Origin: a virus
Length of the DNA stretch: 64,000 nucleotides
IMG/VR virus record: IMGVR_UViG_3300008266_000038
Location: 1 to 64,000 of that record
Strand: one strand, 5' to 3'
Every line of letters begins with the position of its first letter. The first letter of the stretch is position 1. Positions 13,854 through 22,287 of the stretch are shown here, in pieces. The notes under the pieces were generated by a model. That model worked only from the letters and a program-made list of their open reading frames with translations, searched no databases and had not been told where the DNA came from. Made by a program: the position numbers and the translations under genes.

Positions 13854-14787
13854 ATATATTTGTAAATCATCAATAGAGGTAGAAAATCAAGATTCAGGGA
13901 AATATTATCGTTTTTACAAAGGACAATATTATGATTTTTTTGAAGAAAAAGGAGATTTTGTTTTTATAGATGACAAAAAACCTTATTTTAATTCTAATTT
14001 TATGGAAAACTATTTCGTGTTATCGTCAAGCCTTGAAAACAAAGGCGAAACAGAATATTCTCATAACATAATTAAAGACACAATTGATTTAGGAAATGAA
14101 GCTTCAAATAATATTTTAAATGTTTTTAAAGAAGCAAATAGAAAAACATGGTTAGAAGAACAAGAAGAGGAGTATGATGAAAAAAATAAAGAACTAATGG
14201 ATAAAATAAATAAAGGACATAAAAAATTTCCATTACACAATTTTTCAAATATACCACCTTCAGAAAAACTTCAACAAATTAAAGATGAGTATCAAACTAC
14301 AAGTAAAAAAATATCTGATTTACCTAAAGAAATAAATTGGATAAAAGAACAAGAAGATGAATGTGATAAAAAGTTTATATTTGCTGAAATGCCACTAACC
14401 GAAAAACTTGAAGAAGCTTATGCTAATTTTGAAAAAAGGAATAGCAATCAAAACTTTCAGTTAGATTTGGAATTAGACTTTGATATGGAAGTACAATCTA
14501 CTCTTCAAAAGATTCAGCAGCTACTTTTGGTTAAAGGAGTCGAATACAGAAGAAATTCAGATCCGTTTCATAATTTCAATGTTGGTTCACAAATCAGTGG
14601 TGAAATTCCAGAGAAAGTTTTACAAGGATTTCTTTTAAAACATTTAGTAAGTTACCAAGATATGTTAAACGACATTGAGCAAGGAAAATTACCTAAAATT
14701 GAATTGGTTGAAGAAAAACTTTTAGATATAATCGTGTATATGATTATTCAGAAAGCTCAGATTATTAATCGAATTAAAAAATCTTAA
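13846..14787 (+). CDS. MazG/Nmad1-like protein with N-terminal extension (313 aa)
   Basis: Residues 1-55 resemble a small beta-barrel, ~85-200 are acidic and coiled-coil-like. The C-terminal ~100 residues show KGVEYRRNSDPFHNFN, GFLLKHLVSYQDM and EEKLLDIIVYM, the pattern I associate with the all-alpha nucleotide-modification-associated/DUF1599 group. Such domains often occur in phages that modify bases or clean nucleotide pools. The enzymatic role is inference, and no metal-binding EExxD array is fully evident. The methyltransferase gene lies about 250 bases downstream. Confidence 0.6.
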   Translation: MAKYICKSSIEVENQDSGKYYRFYKGQYYDFFEEKGDFVFIDDKKPYFNSNFMENYFVLSSSLENKGETEYSHNIIKDTIDLGNEASNNILNVFKEANRKTWLEEQEEEYDEKNKELMDKINKGHKKFPLHNFSNIPPSEKLQQIKDEYQTTSKKISDLPKEINWIKEQEDECDKKFIFAEMPLTEKLEEAYANFEKRNSNQNFQLDLELDFDMEVQSTLQKIQQLLLVKGVEYRRNSDPFHNFNVGSQISGEIPEKVLQGFLLKHLVSYQDMLNDIEQGKLPKIELVEEKLLDIIVYMIIQKAQIINRIKKS

Positions 14788-14789
14788 TT

Positions 14790-14924
14790 ATGCCACAGAA
14801 AAAACAAAAATTTAGAAACACAAAAGAGGTAAAAAAACGTTTAAAAGACGAAAAGAAAATGCCTAAAAAATATTTCCCAACGGTAGAAGACTTGTATGGC
14901 GACTTATCTGATAAAAGGCAATAG
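14790..14924 (+). CDS. Small basic protein (44 aa)
   Basis: An ATG-to-TAG frame starting 2 bases after the previous stop, coding for a Lys-rich protein beginning MPQKKQKFRNTKEVKKRLKD. It is likely a real co-transcribed gene. The composition suggests nucleic-acid binding; nothing more can be said. Confidence 0.5.
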   Translation: MPQKKQKFRNTKEVKKRLKDEKKMPKKYFPTVEDLYGDLSDKRQ

Positions 14925-15035
14925 ATTAAAGTATAGACAAAATCTATCAAAAGTTTCACATCTATAAAAACAATCAATTTGCACAATAAACTATAATTCA
15001 GTAGTTTTGATAAAAATTAAATCAAATAAACTCTA

Positions 15036-16667
15036 ATGATAAAAACAGGTTCAGATTTTAGCGGTGTAGGAGCTTTTGACCAGGCTTTAGACAGACTTGG
15101 AATAAAACAAGATAAATTATTTGCTTGCGATATGGATAAATACGCAAGACAAACATATATCTTAAATTTTGGAGAACCTAAGTATTACCCAAAAGATGTT
15201 TATGAACGTGAAATACCTACTGAAAGTTTAGATATTTATATGACTTCTCCTCCTTGCCAAGCATTCAGTTTAGCAGGAAAACGTAAAGGTGAAGATGATA
15301 AACGTGGTATTTTATTCTACAACTCACACGAATTTATACAAAAAAACAAACCTCGCTTTTTTATATTTGAGAATGTAAAAGGACTTTTAAGCGATGATTC
15401 TGGAAAAACATTTCAAAGATGGATTGATTATTTAGGCGGTAAAACCGTAAATGGTAATCCTGTTATTTTTCCACACGAAGAAAGTGTTCCATATCATGTT
15501 TACTACCAAGTATTAAATGCTAAACATTACGGAATAGCACAAAACCGAGAACGCATTTTTATCATCGGCATTCGTGATGATGAAGATAACAACTTCACAT
15601 TTCCTAAACCATTTCCACTTGAAAAAAGATTGAAAGATGTTTTAGAAACTGAAGTTGATGAAAAGTATTTTTTGAGTGACAAGATGTTAGATGGTTTAAT
15701 AAAATCAGGCGATAAATCATATATCAATCAAGATACTCAAGCGTCAAAAGTATTTTCAGAAGATGGAGAAAGCCCAAATATTTGTACAGGAACTCATGGT
15801 TATGCTAATGGTTATGTAGAAACTAAAATAGGTACTTGGAGAACTCACGAAGATGGAAAAGGATTTAGAGCCACAGAGGATAATAACTGCCCTACTATAC
15901 CTGCAAGAGCAAGAGAAGATGGAAGTGGTCAGCCTGTGATTAAAATCGGAGCAATACGAGGTCGTAATCCAGACAATCCAAAAAGCAGAAAAAGTGGATT
16001 AGAAACGGAACAAATGCTTGAAATAAACGAAAACGGAACTTCAAATGCACTTACAACGGTTCAGAAAGACAATGTAGTTGTTTATGATTTAACTAATGAT
16101 TTTGGAGAAGAAAACCCAAGAGAATATACAGAATTTGCACCTTCTTTAAGAAGTTCAGGAAGTGGATTAGCTACTAATTCAAATCAAGTAATTATTCCTA
16201 CCAACAACTCAAAAGGATTTGATTTAGCAGAAGAAGAAGAAGATTCTATTAATTTCAGCAATCCTAATTCAGAAACAAGACGAGGGCGAGTTGGTAAAAA
16301 AGTAAGTCAAACTTTAGATACGCAATGTAATCAAGGAATAGCGACAAAACAACTTTCAAAGCAACAACTTGAAAAATTAGAAAATTTACAAGTAGATGAG
16401 AATATTGCAGGTTGTATTACTCACGCAATAGGTAGAGCAGGTTCAAGTGATGAATATATTGCATCAGTAAAAAGAAATGCAATGATTACTCAAAGAATCC
16501 GTAGACTTACACCGCTTGAATGTTTCAAACTGATGGACTTCAATTTTGGTATTACAGGAGTTAAAGATTTTGTTTGGGATGTTTCAGATTCTCAGGCATA
16601 CAAACAAGCAGGTAACAGTATTTGCGTTGGAGTTTTGGTAGAAATAATAAAAAAACTAAATTTGTAA
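15036..16667 (+). CDS. DNA cytosine-5 methyltransferase with repetitive recognition region
   Basis: A 543-residue SAM-dependent C5 methyltransferase. Motif I is FSGVGAF (8-14), the catalytic PPCQ is at 72-75, FENV at 111-114, QNRERIFIIG at 169-178, RRLTPLECFKLM at 489-500 and QAGNS at 524-528, so the catalytic core is complete. The region between (about 240-480) is far longer than usual and contains roughly six degenerate repeats of a T-(L/I)-x(6-12)-(V/I) kind, for example PNICTGTHGYANG, CPTIPARAREDG, SNALTTVQKDN, APSLRSSGSG and SQTLDTQCNQG. No partner endonuclease is near, so host-restriction evasion or regulation is the likely role. Confidence 0.92.
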   Translation: MIKTGSDFSGVGAFDQALDRLGIKQDKLFACDMDKYARQTYILNFGEPKYYPKDVYEREIPTESLDIYMTSPPCQAFSLAGKRKGEDDKRGILFYNSHEFIQKNKPRFFIFENVKGLLSDDSGKTFQRWIDYLGGKTVNGNPVIFPHEESVPYHVYYQVLNAKHYGIAQNRERIFIIGIRDDEDNNFTFPKPFPLEKRLKDVLETEVDEKYFLSDKMLDGLIKSGDKSYINQDTQASKVFSEDGESPNICTGTHGYANGYVETKIGTWRTHEDGKGFRATEDNNCPTIPARAREDGSGQPVIKIGAIRGRNPDNPKSRKSGLETEQMLEINENGTSNALTTVQKDNVVVYDLTNDFGEENPREYTEFAPSLRSSGSGLATNSNQVIIPTNNSKGFDLAEEEEDSINFSNPNSETRRGRVGKKVSQTLDTQCNQGIATKQLSKQQLEKLENLQVDENIAGCITHAIGRAGSSDEYIASVKRNAMITQRIRRLTPLECFKLMDFNFGITGVKDFVWDVSDSQAYKQAGNSICVGVLVEIIKKLNL

Positions 16668-16668
16668 T

Positions 16669-16968
16669 ATGATCGAAAAACAAACTTTTATAGAAGCTAT
16701 TGAAGCAATGCGTATTCAATACGAAAAGGATAAATTACATTCTGACAGCATTGGTAAAATTTTCAGTACAGAAGATTGCAATTTGTATGACAACGAAAAC
16801 TTGTACAAAAAGATAATTGAGTTATTGAGAATTTGGTTTCCGGTTGATGAGAATGGATTTTGTGAGATTGAAACGTACTGCTTCCAAATGAACTTCGGAA
16901 AACCTACTCCAAATTCAGAATGGGAAACTCCGGAAATGCTTTATGAAAGATTAACTGCTAAAAACTAA
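16669..16968 (+). CDS. Hypothetical protein (99 aa)
   Basis: It begins MIEKQTFIEAIEAMRIQYEK and contains LLRIWFPVDENG and CFQMNFGK, a combination I recall from many Bacteroidota phage proteins of unknown function. It starts 1 base after the methyltransferase stop, so it is co-translated with it. Confidence 0.65.
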   Translation: MIEKQTFIEAIEAMRIQYEKDKLHSDSIGKIFSTEDCNLYDNENLYKKIIELLRIWFPVDENGFCEIETYCFQMNFGKPTPNSEWETPEMLYERLTAKN

Positions 16969-16972
16969 CTAT

Positions 16973-17227
16973 ATGATAAACGGACTTGAATTAAATATTT
17001 TTTGGTTAGAAAACGAAGACCAAATTAACCAAATGGAAATGGGACTTGAAATAAATGTAAGCGATTTAGAAACTAAACCAATTATGTTTTTCACCATTGA
17101 CCATGTAAGACCAAGTAATGAGTTTTATTGTACAATAGTTAGTGGTGGTTTTGAGTACTTAGTTAATCAACCATACGAGGTAGTTTTAGCGAAAATTCAA
17201 GAGCGTTTAACATTCAAATTGAATTAA
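16973..17227 (+). CDS. Hypothetical protein (84 aa)
   Basis: A small protein predicted to be beta-rich with an amphipathic C-terminal helix (NQPYEVVLAKIQERL). Unknown family; same operon. Confidence 0.6.
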   Translation: MINGLELNIFWLENEDQINQMEMGLEINVSDLETKPIMFFTIDHVRPSNEFYCTIVSGGFEYLVNQPYEVVLAKIQERLTFKLN

Positions 17228-17229
17228 TT

Positions 17230-18069
17230 ATGGAAAGTAACGAAAATCAAGAAGAAGAAAAACCTAAAAAGAAAGTTCGCGGACCAGGCAAAAGACGAAT
17301 GAAGTTGAAAAATGGTAAAAAGCACGAGGTATTAGTTCGAAAAAAACATTCTAACGTAGAAACCGGATTAAGTAAATACCAATTAGCTAAAAGAGAAGAG
17401 TTTTTAAAAGTACGAGAAGGAGAAACACATGAGCAGTATGTAATTAGAACTAAAAATTACAGAGTACTTACTCCGGAAGACCAAGCGATAATTGATAATA
17501 GCTTTTCAGGAAAACTCCGAAAGAAAAAAGAGGAAGCAAGGAAGTTAAAACAAAGACATTACTTTTCATCACAAGAACTTTCACAAATTAAGCAGCGAGA
17601 GTTTTACGAATTAAAGTACTTGCAAATAGTTCTTAGATATTGTGGTATTAAATTCGGAATGACATCTCAGGATTTAAAATTAGCGTTGTTTTTCTACGAT
17701 AACCGACCTTTTACAAGAGAAGAGTTTAATTATGTAGCAAGTCTTCAATTAGAGAAGCAAATGGCTATTTTTAAGCATTTTTTAGAAAAAGGCTACATTC
17801 GAAAAGTGGTGAAAACTATTATTGGGAAAAGAGGAGGAGAAACAATAAAAGATACTGGAAAGTATATGCTATCAAATCAAATGGTAGTAAGGATTACAAA
17901 ATTCTATGAAACTTTCAATGAGATTCAAAAACTTGACAAGAATGAAATCACACAAGATTTAATGATTGCGGAAATCCAAACAATAGTAAACACAATAGAA
18001 CGCGAAGCCAAGCAAATCAAATCAGGTAAAAAGAACGCGGACACTATTGTTCCAACAGATAATAATTAA
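17230..18069 (+). CDS. Basic protein with winged-helix-like C-terminal half
   Basis: The first ~100 residues are highly basic and low-complexity (KKKVRGPGKRRMKLKNGKK). Residues ~130-235 contain LKLALFFYDNRPFTREEF, LEKQMAIFKHFLEKGYI and YMLSNQMVVRITKFYETF, which fit a MarR-like winged helix. A DNA-binding transcription regulator or packaging/head-associated protein is likely. As the largest putative DNA-binding protein just before the late region, it is a candidate late activator, but this is speculation. Confidence 0.6.
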   Translation: MESNENQEEEKPKKKVRGPGKRRMKLKNGKKHEVLVRKKHSNVETGLSKYQLAKREEFLKVREGETHEQYVIRTKNYRVLTPEDQAIIDNSFSGKLRKKKEEARKLKQRHYFSSQELSQIKQREFYELKYLQIVLRYCGIKFGMTSQDLKLALFFYDNRPFTREEFNYVASLQLEKQMAIFKHFLEKGYIRKVVKTIIGKRGGETIKDTGKYMLSNQMVVRITKFYETFNEIQKLDKNEITQDLMIAEIQTIVNTIEREAKQIKSGKKNADTIVPTDNN

Positions 18070-18082
18070 AAACCAAGTAAAA

Positions 18083-18283
18083 ATGAACACAGAAGAATTA
18101 ATCAACAAGAAAGTTAAGCACAAGTTTCACGAAAAAAACGTGCTTTTTGAAGTAGCGAGTTTAAACTCAAAATTTGAAGGAATGGTAATGCATAAAACTG
18201 ATTACGTTGACATCGATGGAAAAGATTACATCAATCCAAGAAACGTAGATTTCTCAGTAGCCAAAGAAAAAAAGAAAAAGTAA
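18083..18283 (+). CDS. Hypothetical protein (66 aa)
   Basis: ATG 18083 (MNTEELINKKVKHKFHE) is preferred because earlier codons overlap the preceding gene. A small, basic, beta-rich protein with a poly-Lys tail (KEKKKK). It lies 20 bases upstream of the HU gene and may act with it on DNA. Confidence 0.6.
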   Translation: MNTEELINKKVKHKFHEKNVLFEVASLNSKFEGMVMHKTDYVDIDGKDYINPRNVDFSVAKEKKKK

Positions 18284-18303
18284 CCAAATAAATTTTAAAT
18301 ACA

Positions 18304-18570
18304 ATGACAAAAGCAGATTTAGTAAAAGAAGTATCAAGAGAAACAGGAATCACTTTAGCTGATGCAGCAATCGCAGTTGATTCTACATTAAAGAACATTG
18401 CTAAATGTACTGAGAAAGATGGAGTCTTATCTATCAAAGGTTTTGGAACATTCAAAACTCAGATTTCTAAAGAAAGAATGGGTAGAGTTCCAAGTACAGG
18501 TGAAGTAGTAAAAATCCCTTCAAGAAAAGTAGCGAAATTTAAAGCTTCAAAAGAGTTCTTAGGAAAGTAA
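18304..18570 (+). CDS. HU/IHF-family DNA-bending protein
   Basis: An 88-residue histone-like protein. It has the N-terminal helices MTKADLVKEVSRETGIT and the signature GFGTFKTQISKERMGRVPSTG, with the proline at the tip of the arm that intercalates into DNA (RVP in place of RNP). It would bend and compact phage DNA for replication, integration or packaging. HU/IHF homologues are a usual companion in crAss-like phage genomes. It is followed by a strong terminator. Confidence 0.93.
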   Translation: MTKADLVKEVSRETGITLADAAIAVDSTLKNIAKCTEKDGVLSIKGFGTFKTQISKERMGRVPSTGEVVKIPSRKVAKFKASKEFLGK

Positions 18571-18590
18571 TCAAAATTGATCTAAAATTA

Positions 18591-18621
18591 AAAAAGCCTT
18601 GACGTAATATCAAGGCTTTTT
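18591..18621. terminator. Bidirectional terminator between HU and groES
   Basis: A perfect 12-bp stem AAAAAGCCTTGA / TCAAGGCTTTTT (18591-18602 and 18610-18621) with a 7-base loop, separating two converging transcripts. Confidence 0.92.
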
Positions 18622-18643
18622 GTTTTAAAAAATATTCAGAAAA

Positions 18644-18919
18644 CTAGATTAAGGCGACTAAATCAGCGTAGTAAAAAGTTTTGTAATGCTCACCATCAAT
18701 AATCAAATCCGATGCCTTATAATTATCAAACAAAACTTCTTGACCAATTTCTATTGTATGCTTGTCATCAACTTTAGGACAAAGTTCACCAAAACTCACA
18801 ATAGTACCTTTTCGGTATTTTTCATTTTTATCTGATTCTGATGTAATATCAATTCCAGAAGCAGTAATATTTTCGATATGTGATTCTTTTACAATCACTA
18901 CATAGTTAAGTGCTTTCAT
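18644..18919 (-). CDS. groES: GroES-like co-chaperonin
   Basis: A 91-residue GroES homologue. It shows a mobile-loop region (ITASGIDITSESD) with a hydrophobic Gly-Ile-Asp-Ile in place of the IVL tripeptide, then RKGTIVSFG, EIGQEVLFDNYKA and the terminal YADLVALI. It would cap the phage or host GroEL cavity. It follows the phage groEL gene after 3 bases, the reverse of the normal bacterial groES-groEL order. Confidence 0.92.
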   Translation of the reverse strand: MKALNYVVIVKESHIENITASGIDITSESDKNEKYRKGTIVSFGELCPKVDDKHTIEIGQEVLFDNYKASDLIIDGEHYKTFYYADLVALI

Positions 18920-18922
18920 TTT

Positions 18923-20464
18923 TTACTTGTTTTTATAAGTTAAAACATTTGCTGAACGCAGTAAAGTGTTACTTGCTGAAATAGAATTAATCAAAGCGTT
19001 TTTAACCACTTTTTTAGCATCAATAATACCTGCATCAAACATATTTACCTCCTTGAAGTTTTTAACATCATATCCGTTTGGATATTGAGGTAAAGTTTCA
19101 GGTTTATATGAAGCATTTTCCAAAATCTTTCTATAAGGAGCTGAAATAGATTTTTTAGTAACTTCATCTAAATCTAGTTTCTCAATAGCTGACAACAAAG
19201 CCATTCCGCCACCTGCAACAATACCTTCTTCTTTAGCTGAACGAACTGCTCCAACCGCATCATCAACACGAGCAATTTTTTCTTCTACTTCTGCAGGAGT
19301 AATACCGCCTACCTTAATCATAGAAATTCCACCTGAAAGCTTTGCTATTCTACTTTCGATATTCTTTCTAAGAACGTAATTCTTGTCAGCTAATTTTGCT
19401 TGTTCTTTCAATTCAGATACTTTACCATCAATAGGTTCAGTAGGAGTATCATCGTGTCTTACAATAACAGTATTTTCTTTGGTTACAACAACTGATTTTG
19501 CAACACCTAAATACATCGCTTCTCTTCCTGTAAAATCTGCTCCAGAAAGCGAAGAAATCATTTCTGTATTACAAACCAATGCCAAATCCATAAGTAACTC
19601 TTCACGTTTCTTACCAATTGCAGGCGGTTTTACAATACAAAATCTATGATTGTATTTCACTTTGTTAACCAAAATTGCTTCCTCAACGTTGTAATCAAGT
19701 TCAGAAATGATTAAAAGTTCTCGATTATTCTGAACAGCAAACTCCAAGAAAGGAACAATTTGTTTAATCGTCGTGAAGTTAATATTAGAAATCAAAACCA
19801 ACGGATTGTCTTCTAAAACTACTGATTGTGTAGAATGTACGTTAACAAATCTCTCGTTAGCATAACCTCTTTCTACTAAAGTACCTTCAGTATGCTCAAT
19901 AAAAGTATTGTCGTTATTTGAGTTTACAAATCCAACAGAACCATTTTCACCTGCTTGTTTATAAGCATCAGTAATAAGTTGTGCAATTTCTTCATCACCA
20001 TTTGCAGAAGTTTTAGCAACGTGATAAATCATTTCATCGGTAATTGGAATTGCAAGTTCATCAAGATACGCTACAATCTTATCTCTTGACTTTTCGATTT
20101 CTTGTTTAATTTCAATTGCAGATTTTTCACCTTTTTCTAATTCGTCAAATGAATTGTTTAAAAAACTTTGGGTAAGAACACAAGTTGCTGTGGTTCCATC
20201 TGCTGCTTCGTCAACTGTTTTTGTACTTGCTTCTTTTACTGTTTCCCATGCTAAACTTTCAACAGGGTCTTCTAAAAATATAGCTTCCGCTACAGATATT
20301 CCATCTTTTGTCGAATGAGGAAGTCCTCCTTTAGATATTAAAACCAAATTTCCCTGAAACCCCATTGTACTACCAACAGCATTTGCTCCTTTATTTACAC
20401 CATTTCTGATTTTTTCTTTGGCAGACTCGCCACTCGTAATTGTAGTGTGAAATTCTTGACTCAT
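18923..20464 (-). CDS. groEL: Phage-encoded GroEL chaperonin
   Basis: A 513-residue group I chaperonin, shorter than the ~545-residue bacterial proteins and without the C-terminal Gly-Gly-Met tail. Conserved ATPase elements are present: STKDGISVAEA, DEAADGTTAT (the Asp of DGTTT that drives hydrolysis) and EEGIVAGGGMAL. The usual GPKGRNV segment is altered to GFQGNLV. Its divergence from typical Bacteroidota GroEL indicates a long phage history rather than recent host capture. It probably folds phage structural proteins such as the capsid protein. Promoter-proximal gene of a two-gene operon with groES. Confidence 0.95.
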   Translation of the reverse strand: MSQEFHTTITSGESAKEKIRNGVNKGANAVGSTMGFQGNLVLISKGGLPHSTKDGISVAEAIFLEDPVESLAWETVKEASTKTVDEAADGTTATCVLTQSFLNNSFDELEKGEKSAIEIKQEIEKSRDKIVAYLDELAIPITDEMIYHVAKTSANGDEEIAQLITDAYKQAGENGSVGFVNSNNDNTFIEHTEGTLVERGYANERFVNVHSTQSVVLEDNPLVLISNINFTTIKQIVPFLEFAVQNNRELLIISELDYNVEEAILVNKVKYNHRFCIVKPPAIGKKREELLMDLALVCNTEMISSLSGADFTGREAMYLGVAKSVVVTKENTVIVRHDDTPTEPIDGKVSELKEQAKLADKNYVLRKNIESRIAKLSGGISMIKVGGITPAEVEEKIARVDDAVGAVRSAKEEGIVAGGGMALLSAIEKLDLDEVTKKSISAPYRKILENASYKPETLPQYPNGYDVKNFKEVNMFDAGIIDAKKVVKNALINSISASNTLLRSANVLTYKNK

Positions 20465-20490
20465 ATAATTAAATTTAGATTAAATGTAAG

Positions 20491-20522
20491 CAAATGTAGT
20501 AATAATCAAAAACATAAGCAAA
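20491..20522 (-). promoter_or_regulatory. Promoter of the groEL-groES operon
   Basis: On the minus strand TTTG (complement of 20519-20522), a 20-base spacer and TACATTTG (complement of 20491-20498), 26 bases upstream of the groEL start. It has the early-type ACTACATTTG core, so the chaperonin is probably made before the structural proteins. Confidence 0.75.
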
Positions 20523-20534
20523 TTTTAAAATGTT

Positions 20535-20556
20535 ATAGATTTTTTTTATACTTTTG
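20535..20556 (+). promoter_or_regulatory. Late-type promoter of the tail gene block
   Basis: ATAGAT (20535-20540), a T-run, then TACTTTTG (20549-20556). It is a variant of the late-promoter family (ATAGATTTTTT followed by TATCTTTG) seen before other structural genes. Confidence 0.65.
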
Positions 20557-20597
20557 TTGAGTATAATAGAAAAACTTTATAATTAAAAATATAAGCT

Positions 20598-22280
20598 ATG
20601 GCAAAATATAATTTCGACGTATCAGGAAGTCAATTAATCGTTTCACTCGTTCCTGTTTTAGACGATGTTCAACCAACATCAATGAGTTATTTGGCTCCAA
20701 GTTTCAAAATTGGAGTAGGAAAAATTAACGCTTACGAGCATGGTCAACCAAAACAATCTTTTTTATTCACAGAAATAGGAGAAATTGATGGAGTAGAACC
20801 TACAGATTTGCAAGATGCGTTTGACAAATTAACCGCATTAGCTGGAAATTTTAATGGGGGCGGTGCAGCCCCTTATAAAGAATATACTTTTAATACTACT
20901 GTTTCTCAATCTTTTGGTGATTCAATTACAGTAGGACAAAATTCAACAGGCGATAATAGTTATATTAAATTGCTTTGTGATTTATACGGAACAACAAATA
21001 CTAATAGAGCGGTTTCAGCGCGTGGAATTTGGGAAGCGTGCCGACTACATAACGCAAATGTAAACCCAACTACTAACGCGTTTTCTGTTGTAATGGCGGG
21101 TTTTAATGATGTTAGACGTGGTGGAAATGCAGTTAAAACCTTTTCTAAAATTGAAAATGGTTATAAAGGAATTATTGTAAATCAATTTATGCGTACTTCT
21201 TTAGCAGGTAATACTGTTAGTGCTTTTATAACACGCTCAGGAACTTGGAGTGCTTATGCAGCGGATAGTGTTGGGGGTAAATATAGTACTGGTTCTTGGT
21301 CGCAAATAAGCGGTAATTATATTGAATATGCTTTTTCTGATAATAATGTAATACTTGGAATGATTGGTGGTGATGGTGTGACTCAAATTTATGGGGATTT
21401 TGATGTGCATATAGATGGAATTCTACAAGGGAGTTATTCCGTAAATAACAAAACTGACGGGATAAGCGATGGTGTAAATACAAATAATCGTTCACCTTAC
21501 ATTTTATTCTTTACAGGTTTAGCAGATGGAAATCACACAATCAGAGTTACTTTAACTAATAATTTACCGGTGCCAGTTGATTATTTCGGACATTTAAAAG
21601 ATCCTAATTTGTGTACTCCAATTTTGTTAATGGAAGCACCAAAAATGAATACTACTGGATATGCAATAGCTCCTGCTAACGCAAACGATACTATTATTAC
21701 GGAATTAAACAATTTGATTAATTCAGTTGCTGGTTTGTTTTCAAGTCAATATCCAATAATCATAGGTAAAACTAATGATTACTATGATATTACAACAGGT
21801 TTAGATACTGATAATATACACCCAAATAATTTAGGGCATAGACAAATATATCAGGCTGGTTATGAAGCGTTAAGAGAGGTTATTTTAGTTCAAATCCCAG
21901 TAAGTACCAACTTACTGTTAAGTAATAATAGTTGGACAGGAACAAACGATTTTACACAAAGAGTTAAAACTTCAAGTGGTATGCAAATGCAAGGAGCTTT
22001 AACGACTCCAACTGGCGTAGGAGTTGAGATTGAATATAATTTATCAGAAGGATATGTAACATCTTATAATAGAAGTTCATCAAGTTGGGTTAATCTAAAT
22101 ATAAGAGGGGCTATTTTAAAATTCTTTTCGGGGGGAACTCAAAGAATAGAAGTTAATACCAATGGTTTAAAGTTAAATACTTTACCAACTTATGCAGATG
22201 ACACAACCGCTGGAGCTGGTGGTTTAGCATCTGGACAGCTTTATAAAACAGCAACAGGAGAAGTAAGAGTAAAATTATAA
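20598..22280 (+). CDS. Tail protein with SGNH/GDSL hydrolase domain
   Basis: A 560-residue virion protein. Residues ~1-90 are a probable attachment part. An SGNH esterase domain follows, with block I FGDSITVG (nucleophile Ser ~111), block III GFNDVRRGG (~169) and block V DNIHPNNLGH (~404). A beta-sandwich-like insertion lies between blocks III and V. The C-terminal ~150 residues are a fibre-like Ser/Thr/Asn-rich region ending near an AGAGGLASGQLYKTATGEV segment typical of tail-fibre ends. It probably deacylates a cell-surface polysaccharide during adsorption. First gene of the tail block. Confidence 0.85.
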   Translation: MAKYNFDVSGSQLIVSLVPVLDDVQPTSMSYLAPSFKIGVGKINAYEHGQPKQSFLFTEIGEIDGVEPTDLQDAFDKLTALAGNFNGGGAAPYKEYTFNTTVSQSFGDSITVGQNSTGDNSYIKLLCDLYGTTNTNRAVSARGIWEACRLHNANVNPTTNAFSVVMAGFNDVRRGGNAVKTFSKIENGYKGIIVNQFMRTSLAGNTVSAFITRSGTWSAYAADSVGGKYSTGSWSQISGNYIEYAFSDNNVILGMIGGDGVTQIYGDFDVHIDGILQGSYSVNNKTDGISDGVNTNNRSPYILFFTGLADGNHTIRVTLTNNLPVPVDYFGHLKDPNLCTPILLMEAPKMNTTGYAIAPANANDTIITELNNLINSVAGLFSSQYPIIIGKTNDYYDITTGLDTDNIHPNNLGHRQIYQAGYEALREVILVQIPVSTNLLLSNNSWTGTNDFTQRVKTSSGMQMQGALTTPTGVGVEIEYNLSEGYVTSYNRSSSSWVNLNIRGAILKFFSGGTQRIEVNTNGLKLNTLPTYADDTTAGAGGLASGQLYKTATGEVRVKL

Positions 22281-22287
22281 AAATTAC

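Noticed and set aside
1762-16667. Restriction-modification system built on the C5 methyltransferases
   Set aside because: No restriction endonuclease candidate is encoded near either gene; the HNH proteins present are of homing or recombination type.
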